A stretch of DNA of 7,751 nt from Burkholderiaceae bacterium (GCA_030151165.1 JASLEM010000516.1:1-7751); one strand, 5' to 3'. Shown: positions 1-6,548, numbered from the stretch's first letter. Made by a program: numbers and translations. The notes: generated by a model not told the origin, from the letters alone.

Positions 1-360
1 GGAAGACCGGGCAAACGAACGTGGGACGACGGGGAAACGGCGGCGCCGGTGGCGGACGGCGACGGCCGGCCGCGGACGCGGAACTGCGGGGAGCGGCGGC
101 GGACAGGCGGCGCATCGCGCGCGGCGGCCCCCGGCCGGATAGCCGCGGCGCCAGCGCCGGGGCTCGCCCGATCATAGCGGCCCGGGCCGCGCCCCGGCGC
201 GCCGGGCCTTGTGTTCTCGTGACGGACGGCGCGCTTCGCGTGGCCGGAGGCGCCCGACGCCGCCTCGCCGCCTTCGTCGATCACGCAGCCTGCATTCGTC
301 GAACCGACGATGCCCGCACCAAAGGCAGGCTCGCACCGCCACGGGGCTTCGCGGCGCCGG
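1..360. other. GC-rich stretch with no convincing gene
   Basis: I see no supportable gene here. The frames that stay open, on both strands, translate to Arg/Pro/Gly/Ala-rich strings without any recognisable domain, which is what very GC-rich non-coding DNA gives. One minus-strand frame runs off the left edge from ATG codons at 175 and 115; it could be the start of a neighbouring gene, but it has no clear ribosome binding site. A TATGAT hexamer at 171-176 on the minus strand resembles a -10 box but has no partner -35. Two adjacent 14-bp palindromes lie at 177-190 and 193-206. Confidence 0.5.
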
Positions 361-393
361 TTTTCTTCATTGTTGGGCAAGAAATTTCAAAAT
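361..393 (+). promoter_or_regulatory. Possible promoter of the small exported peptide gene
   Basis: This is an abrupt AT-rich patch in otherwise GC-rich DNA, lying 74-106 bases before the ATG at 467. A -10-like CAAAAT is at 388-393 (4 of 6 matches to TATAAT). The -35 is poor: CTTCAT at 365-370 with 17-base spacing, or TTCATT at 366-371 with 16-base spacing. This would give a leader of roughly 65 bases. The placement rests mainly on base composition and is a weak call. Confidence 0.25.
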
Positions 394-466
394 GCACGTA
401 AACCGTTCGGCAAGTCGGCTCGTTAAGCACTCGTCCCCCATTCATTCCACCCACAAGGTACTGACC

Positions 467-664
467 ATGAAGAACGCTCTGATCGCTTCCCTGCTGCTCG
501 TCACCGCCGTCGCCGTCTCGGCCCAAGGCGCCCCGGCCTCCGCCGCGCAAACCGGCACGGCTTCGCCGTCCGTCGCCGCTTCGGCCGTCGCCAAGCACAA
601 GGCCAAGCGCGCTGCCAAGAAGGCCGCCAAGGCTGCCAAGGCTGCTTCCGCCGCCTCGATGTAA
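467..664 (+). CDS. Small exported Ala/Lys-rich cationic protein, unknown function
   Basis: This is a 65-residue protein. Residues 1-20 form a clear Sec-type signal peptide: Lys at position 2, a hydrophobic run ALIASLLLVTAVAV, then VSA-Q, so cleavage is likely near residues 19-22. The mature part is about 45 residues with no Cys and no acidic residue. A neutral Ala/Ser/Thr/Pro/Gly half is followed by a cationic tail (residues 43-58) built of AAK units, with eight Lys, one Arg and one His. The start at 467 is chosen because AAGG at 455-458 sits 8 bases upstream and the signal peptide begins there; the in-frame extension back to 209 reads as nonsense. A strong terminator follows. The layout recalls acid-shock protein Asr (signal peptide plus Ala/Lys-rich tail), but I see no alignable homology and assign no function. 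It is transcribed alone, convergent with the DegQ gene. Confidence 0.75.
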   Translation: MKNALIASLLLVTAVAVSAQGAPASAAQTGTASPSVAASAVAKHKAKRAAKKAAKAAKAASAASM

Positions 665-720
665 TTCCCGACGCCGGCACGCGGCACCGGCCGCGACGCC
701 AGCCAGGAATTCGAAGAAAG

Positions 721-751
721 ACCGATCCGGTTCGCCGGGTCGGTTTTTTTT
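721..751 (+). terminator. Rho-independent terminator of the small peptide gene
   Basis: A 10-bp stem is formed by ACCGATCCGG (721-730) and CCGGGTCGGT (735-744), with one G-U pair and a TTCG loop. An eight-base T run follows (744-751). It lies 57 bases after the stop codon of the small exported protein. On the opposite strand the hairpin is followed only by a broken T run, so it should act mainly on the plus strand. Confidence 0.9.
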
Positions 752-789
752 CGTCCGTGCGCGGCGACCCCCGAGCGGCACCGCGCATG

Positions 790-814
790 AAAAAGGGCGC
801 TCTTTCGAGCGCCC
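790..814 (-). terminator. Rho-independent terminator of the DegQ-type protease gene
   Basis: A perfect 8-bp stem is formed by GGGCGCTC (795-802) and GAGCGCCC (807-814), with a 4-base loop. On the minus strand it is followed by TTTTT (plus-strand A run at 790-794). It lies 38 bases beyond the protease stop codon and faces the terminator at 721-751, which ends 38 bases away. Confidence 0.88.
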
Positions 815-852
815 TGTCGGTCTGCCTGGAAGCGGGCGACGCCCGCGCCCGG

Positions 853-2406
853 TCAGCCCAGGTTCACCGGGAAGAAGATCCGCTCGCCATCGCGCCAGAT
901 CAGCAGCGCCACGCGCTTGGGCTTGCTGGCGAGGATGCTCTTGACGTCGTCGACCGATGCCACCGGCTTGCCGTTGACGGCCAGCACGACGTCGCCCTGC
1001 TGCACGCCGGCCTTCGCCGCCGGGCCCTGCGCGCCTTCGACCACCAGCCCGCTGGCGCCGACCTCGCCGCGCTCGTCGCGGTTCAGCGGGCGCAGCGCGA
1101 GGCCCAGCTTCTGGCCGTCGGCGGCGTCGCCGCCGCTCGCGACGTCCAGCTTGTCCGTGCTGGCGCCGAGCGTCGCGACCACCGTCTCGTTCTTCTTGTC
1201 GCGCCACACTTCCAGCGTGACCTTGTCGCCCGGGCGCGAGAGGCCCACGCGCGACGACAGCTGGCCCGGCTCCTCGATCGCCTCGCCGTTGACCTTGGTG
1301 ATGACGTCGCCCGACTTCAGGCCCGCCTTGGCCGCGGCGCTGTTCGGGGCGACGGTCGACACCAGCGCGCCGTCCGGACGGTCGAGGCCGAAGCTCTCGG
1401 CCAGGTCCTGGGTCAGCGGCTGGATGCTGACGCCCAGGCGCGCGTGCTGCGCGTGGCCGGTGGCGACGATCTGGTCCTTCACGGCGAGCGCGACGTCGAT
1501 CGGGATCGCGAAGCTCACGCCCTGGAAGCCGCCGGTGCGGCTGTAGATCTGCGAGTTGATGCCGATGACGTTGCCCGCGGCATCGAACAGCGGCCCACCC
1601 GAGTTGCCGGGGTTGACGGCGGCGTCGGTCTGCAGGAACGGCACGAAGTTCTCGCCGCCCTCGCTGGGCAGCGAGCGGCCCTTGGCGCTGACGATGCCGG
1701 AGGTGGCGGTCTGGTCGAGGCCGTAGGGCGCGCCGATCGCGAGCACGTAGTCGCCCACCATCAGCTTGGCCGGCTGGCCGAAGCGCACGACCGGCAGGCC
1801 CTTCGCGTCGATCTTGAGGACGGCGATGTCGGTGGCGGTGTCGACGCCCAGCACCTTGGCGGTGTACTCGCGGCGATCCTGCAGCTTGACGCTGACTTCC
1901 TTGGCTTCCTTGACGACGTGCGCGTTCGTCAGGATCAGGCCGTCCGAGCCGATGATGAAGCCGGAGCCGAGGCCCTTGAACGGCTGCTCGGGCGCCTGGC
2001 CGCCGCGCTGCACGTTGGGCATGCCCGGCATGCCTCGGAAGAAGCGGAACAGCGGATCGTCCGGGCTCAGCCCGCCCGCGGAGCCTTCCTCCTGCGCTTC
2101 CTCGGCGGTCTGCTTGTGGCTGCCCGAGACGTCGACGTGCACGACCGACGGCCCGAACTCCTGCACGATCGCGCGGTAGTTCGGCGCGGTGCCGGGCGGC
2201 AGCGACGGCAGCGGCGGCGTGACGGGCGTCGGCGCGACCTGCTGGCCGGTGGCCGCGGCGATCGCGCCGGCGCCGCTCGAGCCGGCGGTGGCCGCGGTGT
2301 TGTGGTGCAGCCAGGACGGCAGATCCAGCGCGCCGGCGGTGCCCATCACCGCGACGCCCGCACCCAGCAGGCCCCATGCGAGCGGCTTCAGGTTGAGATT
2401 GCTCAT
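853..2406 (-). CDS. degQ: DegQ/MucD-type periplasmic serine endoprotease (Do family)
   Basis: This 517-aa HtrA-family protease cleaves misfolded envelope proteins in the periplasm, and in this family also acts as a chaperone. The N-terminus has a hydrophobic segment (about residues 7-26, ending AGA-L), either a signal peptide or an anchor. A Pro/Ala-rich linker follows, then a trypsin-like domain of about residues 75-310. The catalytic triad is visible: His163 in TNAHVV, Asp193 in ATDIAVL, Ser269 in NPGNSGGPL. The activation loop (about 97-145) is long and Gly/Met/Pro-rich. PDZ1 spans about 322-408 and PDZ2 about 434-514, so the protein has the two-PDZ layout of DegP/DegQ/MucD, not the single-PDZ DegS. 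ATG 2406 is chosen because AAGGAG (minus strand, 2417-2422) lies 10 bases upstream; an upstream in-frame ATG at 2496 adds 30 non-signal residues. The sensor kinase lies 147 bases upstream on the same strand. The exact paralogue name (degQ versus mucD) is less certain than the family. Confidence 0.95.
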   Translation of the reverse strand: MSNLNLKPLAWGLLGAGVAVMGTAGALDLPSWLHHNTAATAGSSGAGAIAAATGQQVAPTPVTPPLPSLPPGTAPNYRAIVQEFGPSVVHVDVSGSHKQTAEEAQEEGSAGGLSPDDPLFRFFRGMPGMPNVQRGGQAPEQPFKGLGSGFIIGSDGLILTNAHVVKEAKEVSVKLQDRREYTAKVLGVDTATDIAVLKIDAKGLPVVRFGQPAKLMVGDYVLAIGAPYGLDQTATSGIVSAKGRSLPSEGGENFVPFLQTDAAVNPGNSGGPLFDAAGNVIGINSQIYSRTGGFQGVSFAIPIDVALAVKDQIVATGHAQHARLGVSIQPLTQDLAESFGLDRPDGALVSTVAPNSAAAKAGLKSGDVITKVNGEAIEEPGQLSSRVGLSRPGDKVTLEVWRDKKNETVVATLGASTDKLDVASGGDAADGQKLGLALRPLNRDERGEVGASGLVVEGAQGPAAKAGVQQGDVVLAVNGKPVASVDDVKSILASKPKRVALLIWRDGERIFFPVNLG

Positions 2407-2518
2407 GAACGTTCGACTCCTTGTCGGCAGATGCTGTCGGTGACCGCGCCGCCCTGGGGTGTCTTCCTGTCGAAGAGACCGGCCTTCGCGGCGCATGACG
2501 GTGAATGTGCGCGCGCTG

Positions 2519-2547
2519 GATGAAGGGTCCGTTAGTTCAAGATGAAG
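2519..2547 (-). promoter_or_regulatory. Direct repeat upstream of the protease gene, possible regulator site
   Basis: The heptamer GATGAAG occurs at 2519-2525 and again at 2541-2547 (CTTCATC on the minus strand), a 22-bp period equal to about two helical turns. It sits in the 147-base gap between the kinase stop and the protease start, 113-141 bases before the protease ATG. OmpR-family regulators usually bind short direct repeats on one face of the helix, so the neighbouring regulator is a candidate binder. The repeat is short and could be chance. I found no convincing -35/-10 pair in this gap. Confidence 0.2.
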
Positions 2548-2553
2548 TCAGGA

Positions 2554-3915
2554 TTAGGACGCGGCGCCCGCCGGCCACGCGACCCGCACGCGCAATCCGC
2601 CCAGCGGCGAGTCGCCGAGCGTCACCTGCGCGCCCTGGCGCAGCGCCACCTGGCGGACGATCGCGAGGCCGAGCCCCGAGCCGGTCTGGCCGGCGGCGTT
2701 GTCGCGGCGGACGAAGCGGTCGAAGACGAGCTCGCGGTCGGCCGCCGGGATGCCGGGGCCGTTGTCGTCGACCTGCAGCACCGTCGCACCGCCGTCCGCC
2801 GGGTCGGCGCCGACCCACACGGCGACGCGGCCGCCGTCCGGCGAGTAGCGCACGGCGTTGTCGATCAGGTTGCGCGCGAGCGCGGAGACGTCGGCGATGC
2901 CGTGGGCGAGCAGGCTTTCGGCGCCGTCGGCGAGATCGAGTTCGAGTGTCGTGCCGCGCGTGGCGGCGAGCGGGCCGACGTCGGCCATCGCCTGGCGCAC
3001 CAGCTCCGCGAGCGGCGCCGCCGTGGGCAGCGCCGCGTCGCGCGCCGGCCCGGCCTCGCTGCGGGCGAGCGCGAGCAGCTGTTCGACGAGGCGGGTCGCG
3101 CGGTCGACGCCGGCCGTCAGCGCGAGGGCGGCCTCGTCGCGCGCGGCGTCGTCGGGCGCGCGCCGCATCAGCTGCACCTGCAGCTTCAGCGCGGTGAGCG
3201 GCGAGCGCAGCTCGTGCGCCGCGTCGCCGACGAAATGGCGCTGCGCCGCCAGCGCCGCGCCGAGCCGATCGAGCAGCGCGTTGAGCGACTGCACGAGCGG
3301 CAGCACCTCGTCGGGCAGGCCGTCGACCGGCAGCGCCTGCAGCGAGCCGCTGTCGCGCGCTCGCACCTCCACGGCCAGGCGCTGCAGCGGCGCGAGCGAG
3401 CGCGAGACGAGCCAGCCGATCACCAGCGCCAGCGCGGGCGCGACGGCCAGCAGCGGGATCACGCTGCGCAGCGCCGCCTGCGCCGCGCGCGCGTGGCGCA
3501 CGCGCGCGGGCTGCGCGACCTGGATCACGCGGTCGCGCGCGACCACGCCGTAGGTTCGCCAGACGATGCTGCCGGAGTCGATGTCCGCGTAGCCGATCAC
3601 GGCGCGCGACGGCGGGTCGACCGGCGGCCGGGTGGCGTAGACCTCGCGCCCGTCCTGGCGCCAGATCTGCACGACGAAGTCGAGCTGGCCGTCGGTCAGC
3701 GCGGGCGCGTCCTCGGGCGCGACCTCGCCCTGGTCGCGCAGGGACAGCGCCATCTGGCGCAGCTGGTAGTCGAACAGCGCCTCGGTCTGGCGCAGCACGT
3801 TCCAGTAGACCGACACCCCCATCGCGCCCGCGGCGAGCACGAGCATCGCCAGCAGCGACAGCAGCAGCCGCACCCGCAGCGTGCTGCCCAGGCCGAATCG
3901 ACGCGCGCGCGCCAT
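2554..3915 (-). CDS. Sensor histidine kinase, QseC/TctE-like
   Basis: This 453-aa inner-membrane sensor kinase is the partner of the regulator 13 bases upstream. TM1 is about residues 15-37. A periplasmic region of about 113 residues (38-151) resembles the short sensor domain of QseC/TctE-type kinases. TM2 is about 152-170, and HAMP about 171-223. The dimerisation/phosphoacceptor helix carries FVGDAAHELRSPLTAL with the phosphorylated His234. The ATPase domain has the N box NLIDNAVRYSP (Asn349, Asn353), G1 DNGPGIP (384-390), an F box (FDRF, 398-401) and G2 GSGLGLAIV (412-420), so all catalytic motifs are intact. The length is normal for the family. The start at 3915 has only a weak ribosome binding site, which fits translation coupled to the regulator gene. 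The signal sensed cannot be read from the sequence: the acidic motif reported for QseC adrenergic sensing is not visible, so the name qseC is not applied. Confidence 0.93.
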   Translation of the reverse strand: MARARRFGLGSTLRVRLLLSLLAMLVLAAGAMGVSVYWNVLRQTEALFDYQLRQMALSLRDQGEVAPEDAPALTDGQLDFVVQIWRQDGREVYATRPPVDPPSRAVIGYADIDSGSIVWRTYGVVARDRVIQVAQPARVRHARAAQAALRSVIPLLAVAPALALVIGWLVSRSLAPLQRLAVEVRARDSGSLQALPVDGLPDEVLPLVQSLNALLDRLGAALAAQRHFVGDAAHELRSPLTALKLQVQLMRRAPDDAARDEAALALTAGVDRATRLVEQLLALARSEAGPARDAALPTAAPLAELVRQAMADVGPLAATRGTTLELDLADGAESLLAHGIADVSALARNLIDNAVRYSPDGGRVAVWVGADPADGGATVLQVDDNGPGIPAADRELVFDRFVRRDNAAGQTGSGLGLAIVRQVALRQGAQVTLGDSPLGGLRVRVAWPAGAAS

Positions 3916-3928
3916 CAGCGCGAGCCGT

Positions 3929-4612
3929 TCATTCGGCCGCTCCCGCCGGCGCGCCGCCCTTGCCCAGGTAGTAGCCGACGCCGCGCATCGTGCGGATCAG
4001 CTCCGGCCCAAGCTTCTTGCGCAGCTGGTGCACGTAGACGCTGACGGCGTTGCTCTCGACTTCCTCGCCCCAGCCGTACAGCCGGTCCTCGAGCTGCGCG
4101 CGCGACAGGATCGCGCCGGGCCGCTGCAGCAGCGCCTCCAGCACCGCGAGCTCGCGCGCCGACAGCATCACCGGCTCGCCGCGCAGCGTGACCTCGCGCG
4201 TCGCCGGGTCGAAGCTGAGCTCCTCGTGCGTGAGCCGCGTGGTGGCGCGGCCGCTGTGGCGGCGCAGCACGGCGCGCATGCGGGCGAGCAGCTCGTCGAG
4301 CTCGAAGGGCTTGCTGAGGTAGTCGTCGGCGCCGGCGTCGAGGCCGGCGACGCGGTCGCCGAGCCCGTCGCGCGCGGTCAGCACGATCACCGGCGTGCTG
4401 TCGCCGCGCGCGCGGATGCCGCGCAGCACGTCGAGCCCGTTGCCCTTGGGCAGGCCGAGGTCGAGCAGCACCAGGTCGAAGCGCTCGGTCGCCGTGGTCG
4501 CCGCGGCGGCCTGCGCGTCGGTGACCCAGTCAACGGCGTGGCCCTCGAGCTTCAGCGCCGCGCGCAGGCTCTCGCCGATCATCCGGTCGTCCTCAACCAA
4601 CAGCAGTCTCAT
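3929..4612 (-). CDS. OmpR-family response regulator (QseB/TctD-like)
   Basis: This is a 227-aa DNA-binding response regulator. The receiver domain (about 1-116) has the acidic pocket EDD (7-9), phosphoacceptor Asp51 in LLDLGLP, the switch Thr79 in VIVLTARD and Lys101 in LSKPFE, all canonical. The winged-helix domain (about 127-217) ends in the family signature RTMRGVGYYL. The kinase gene follows after 13 bases, so the two are a cognate pair. The beta-barrel gene ends only 25 bases upstream, and no terminator lies between, so the pair is most likely transcribed from the upstream genes. Start at 4612: the family consensus MRLLLVEDD begins there, although no strong Shine-Dalgarno is seen. Its targets are unknown; the operon itself and the downstream protease gene are natural candidates (inference). 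Confidence 0.95.
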   Translation of the reverse strand: MRLLLVEDDRMIGESLRAALKLEGHAVDWVTDAQAAAATTATERFDLVLLDLGLPKGNGLDVLRGIRARGDSTPVIVLTARDGLGDRVAGLDAGADDYLSKPFELDELLARMRAVLRRHSGRATTRLTHEELSFDPATREVTLRGEPVMLSARELAVLEALLQRPGAILSRAQLEDRLYGWGEEVESNAVSVYVHQLRKKLGPELIRTMRGVGYYLGKGGAPAGAAE

Positions 4613-4637
4613 GCGGCCGATTCTGACGGATTCGGGA

Positions 4638-5441
4638 TCAGAACACCTTGGCGAGGCGCACCGTGACGCCTGCGAAGAACTGGTTGCGCGGCGAGGCGTC
4701 GGTGAAGCCGCGCGCGTAGCCGAAGTCGAAGACGGCCGCCGGAGAGGCCGCGAAGCTGCCGGCGACCAGCGCCTGCGAGGTGTTGGCCGCGTCCACGCCG
4801 CCCTCGTGCGTGCCGGAGAGCTCGCCCGTCGCGCCCCAGGCGTCGGTGAGCTGGCGCGAGAAGGCCGCGGCCCAGCCGGTCTGCCACTGGCGCGACTCGC
4901 CGGACGGCACGCCCAGGCGCGTCTCGTTCAGGTTCACGTCGACATGCCACTGCGGCGCGAAGTCGCTGCTGAAGATGCCGTTGACAGTGGTGTCGGCGTG
5001 GCCGCTGCCCCGCGTCGAGCCGGCGGTCGGGAACTTCTCGCCAAGCTCGAGGCCCCAGGCGGTCGCGTCCGAGACGGCGAAGCGGCGCTTCAGCACGACG
5101 GAGGTGTCGCCGCCGCCCTCGTCCGTCTGCCCGGGTGCGACCTGCCGCACCCACGCGTCGCCGCCGACGCGCAGGCCCCAGTCAGGCGTGAACGCCAGCT
5201 TGAGCGTGTACGGCACCGTGAAGCGCGACGTGCCGTGGTCGGGCCCGGTGGCGCGCAGGCCGCCGGCCTCGAGTTCGAGATAGCCCGGCGCCGACAGCTG
5301 CGCGGGCGTCGAGACGCTCGGGCGATACGGCGCGACGGCCGGGCCGCCGTCGGCGGCGTCGCCATCGGCGGCGTGCACGGTCGAGGCCGCGAACGCCAGT
5401 GCCGCGAGCAGCGAGGGCGCCAGGGCGCGGGTCAGCGTCAT
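4638..5441 (-). CDS. Outer-membrane beta-barrel protein, MetA-pathway transporter type
   Basis: This 267-aa exported protein has a signal peptide (residues 1-24, hydrophobic core LLAALAFAAS, cleavage after VHA). The mature part shows alternating hydrophobic/polar strands separated by Gly/Asp/Thr-rich turns. It opens with the segment YRPSVSTPAQL and ends in a C-terminal Phe (VRLAKVF), the usual BAM recognition end of outer-membrane barrels. This pattern matches the proteins commonly annotated as transporter / putative MetA-pathway of phenol degradation. That name comes from one pathway; no phenol-degradation genes are present here, so the substrate is unknown. The ATG at 5441 overlaps the acetyltransferase stop by four bases (ATGA) and has AAGGAT (5447-5452) just upstream, which fixes the start and suggests translational coupling. 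The response-regulator gene follows after 25 bases. Confidence 0.85.
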   Translation of the reverse strand: MTLTRALAPSLLAALAFAASTVHAADGDAADGGPAVAPYRPSVSTPAQLSAPGYLELEAGGLRATGPDHGTSRFTVPYTLKLAFTPDWGLRVGGDAWVRQVAPGQTDEGGGDTSVVLKRRFAVSDATAWGLELGEKFPTAGSTRGSGHADTTVNGIFSSDFAPQWHVDVNLNETRLGVPSGESRQWQTGWAAAFSRQLTDAWGATGELSGTHEGGVDAANTSQALVAGSFAASPAAVFDFGYARGFTDASPRNQFFAGVTVRLAKVF

Positions 5442-5929
5442 CGGAGATCCTTGCGCATCGTGATGTTGGTCGGCGCGAAACCGAGCTCTTCGTAGAGCCG
5501 GCGCGCGCCATGGTTGTGGCCGAAGACATGCAGCGAGACGAAGCGCAGGCCGCGCGCGCTGGCGACGCGCTCCAGCTCGGCGAAGGCCGCGCGCGCCACG
5601 CCGCGCCGGCGCGCGTGCGCCTCGACCTCCACGCCGTACACATACGCGCCCTGCATCCCGCCGGCCTCGACCTCGGCCCACCACAGGTGGCCCGCGTCGT
5701 CGTCCTCGCCCACGATCCGCAGCTTCATGAACGTGTGCCCCGGCGTCTGCTCGCCCTGCGGCAGCAGCAGCGCGTGGGCCTCGGTCGACTTCTGAATCGA
5801 CTCCGCCAGCGTCCACTGCCCGTCCTCGACGTGGCCGAGCGCGTACGACGGGATCGCGAGCGTCAGCCAGGCCTGGTAGTCGGCGGGCGTGAACGGGACG
5901 AAGCGGACGACGACGGCCATCGCAGGCAT
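5438..5929 (-). CDS. GNAT-family N-acetyltransferase
   Basis: This 163-aa cytoplasmic acyl-CoA-dependent acetyltransferase has the acetyl-CoA pyrophosphate loop R-R-R-G-V-A (107-112), preceded by the beta-4 strand YVYGVEVEA. The C-terminal GNAT pattern N-x-x-A-x-x-L-Y-x-x-x-G-F is present (Asn139, Ala142, Leu145-Tyr146, Gly150-Phe151). The length is normal for a single-domain GNAT. The substrate cannot be inferred. The first ATG at 5929 shares one base with the YbjQ-type stop (TGATG); a second ATG at 5920 (Met4) is also possible, and neither has a clear ribosome binding site. A 43-residue upstream in-frame extension is a shadow inside the YbjQ-type gene. The 3' end overlaps the barrel gene by four bases. 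Confidence 0.9.
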   Translation of the reverse strand: MPAMAVVVRFVPFTPADYQAWLTLAIPSYALGHVEDGQWTLAESIQKSTEAHALLLPQGEQTPGHTFMKLRIVGEDDDAGHLWWAEVEAGGMQGAYVYGVEVEAHARRRGVARAAFAELERVASARGLRFVSLHVFGHNHGARRLYEELGFAPTNITMRKDLR

Positions 5930-6300
5930 CAGGCGCGCGGTTCGACGACCACCGCCGTGCCGTAGCAGAGGACCTCGGTGAGGCCGGCCATCAGCTCGGT
6001 GGCGTCGTAGCGCATGCCGATGATCGCGTTCGCGCCGCGCTCGCCGGCGTGCTCGCACATCTGGCGATAGGTCATGGCGCGCGCGTCCTCGCAGAGCTTC
6101 GTGTAGATCGTGATGTTGCCGCCGAACAGCGTCTGCAGGCCGCCGACGAAGTTGCCGACGATCGAGCGCGAGCGCACCGTCAGGCCGCGCACGACGCCGA
6201 GGTTGCGCACGACCGCGTGGCCCGGCAGCTCGAAGGCCGTCGTCACCATCGCGTCCTGCACGATGCCCGCGTGGCCGCGGCGCGGCGCGATGGCGCTCAT
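5929..6300 (-). CDS. YbjQ/UPF0145 family protein
   Basis: This 123-aa cytoplasmic protein belongs to the YbjQ family (UPF0145, sometimes described as a heavy-metal-binding domain; function unproven). It is recognised by the ordered blocks [10 protein letters not shown] (34-43), SIVGN (46-50), LFGGNITIY (59-67), a helix with [22 protein letters not shown] (89-101) and [10 protein letters not shown] (112-121). E. coli YbjQ, about 107 aa, has the same order as I recall it. Three Cys (70, 82, 112) are present, two of them in the central helix region. The ATG at 6300 forms TGATG with the DUF1161 stop. However, the family usually starts near Met18 ([11 protein letters not shown]), so ATG 6249 with AGGA just upstream is a real alternative, giving 106 aa. 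The 3' end shares one base with the acetyltransferase start. Confidence 0.9.
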   Translation of the reverse strand: MSAIAPRRGHAGIVQDAMVTTAFELPGHAVVRNLGVVRGLTVRSRSIVGNFVGGLQTLFGGNITIYTKLCEDARAMTYRQMCEHAGERGANAIIGMRYDATELMAGLTEVLCYGTAVVVEPRA

Positions 6301-6548
6301 CACTTCTTCGAGTAGACGATCTTCTTGGCGCCGCCTTCGCAGCTGCCGACGACTTTCGCGTTCGCGTCGGCCTTGTCGGCGTCGACGATGTCGAGCGCGT
6401 AGCCGGTGACGTTCTTCGCGTCCAGCTTGGCGGCGATCTCGGTCTTCAGCTCCTCGCAGGGCTTGCCGGCGGCGAAGGCGGACGTGGAGAAGAAGACGCC
6501 GGCCAGCGGCAGGCTGGCGGCGACGATCAGTGCGGTCCTGGCGTTCAT
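6300..6548 (-). CDS. DUF1161 family small exported protein
   Basis: This is an 82-aa protein with a signal peptide (residues 1-26, ending SAFA-A). The mature part is about 56 residues. The DUF1161 pattern is [10 protein letters not shown] (29-38), then [10 protein letters not shown] (46-55), then [15 protein letters not shown] (65-79). The two Cys (31 and 70) are the only ones and probably form a disulfide in the periplasm (inference). The family has no established function. ATG 6548 is chosen because GGGGAG (minus strand, 6557-6562) lies 8 bases upstream and the signal peptide begins there; a 23-residue upstream in-frame extension to 6617 is not signal-like. It is the first gene after the priA gap and its stop overlaps the YbjQ-type start by one base, so it probably heads the operon. 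Confidence 0.9.
   Translation of the reverse strand: MNARTALIVAASLPLAGVFFSTSAFAAGKPCEELKTEIAAKLDAKNVTGYALDIVDADKADANAKVVGSCEGGAKKIVYSKK

Noticed and set aside
336..367. Terminator-like hairpin ending in TTTTCTT
   Set aside because: The stem is short with a mismatch and the T run is separated from it; no plus-strand gene is seen upstream.
21..401. 126-residue plus-strand open frame at the left end
   Set aside because: Arg/Ala/Gly-rich with no recognisable fold and no good ribosome binding site; it ends inside the probable promoter of the small peptide gene.
281..2377. 698-residue minus-strand open frame
   Set aside because: It overlaps the DegQ gene in another frame of the same strand and the peptide gene on the other strand; the translation is Arg/Gly/Ala-rich with no domain, while the DegQ frame has the full triad and two PDZ domains.
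757..2523. 588-residue plus-strand open frame antisense to DegQ
   Set aside because: It is a mirror of the GC-rich codon pattern of the protease gene; its translation is rich in Arg, Ala, Asp and Val without motifs or a ribosome binding site.
2407..2553. RpoE-type promoter before degQ
   Set aside because: The minus strand has TTGAACTAA, partly like a -35 of this class, but no matching -10 at 15-18 bases.
2542..4044. 500-residue plus-strand open frame antisense to the kinase
   Set aside because: A shadow of a kinase gene with every catalytic motif intact; the translation is Arg/Gln/His-rich low complexity.
4395..5495. 366-residue plus-strand open frame
   Set aside because: It crosses the regulator and barrel genes antisense and has no domain signature.
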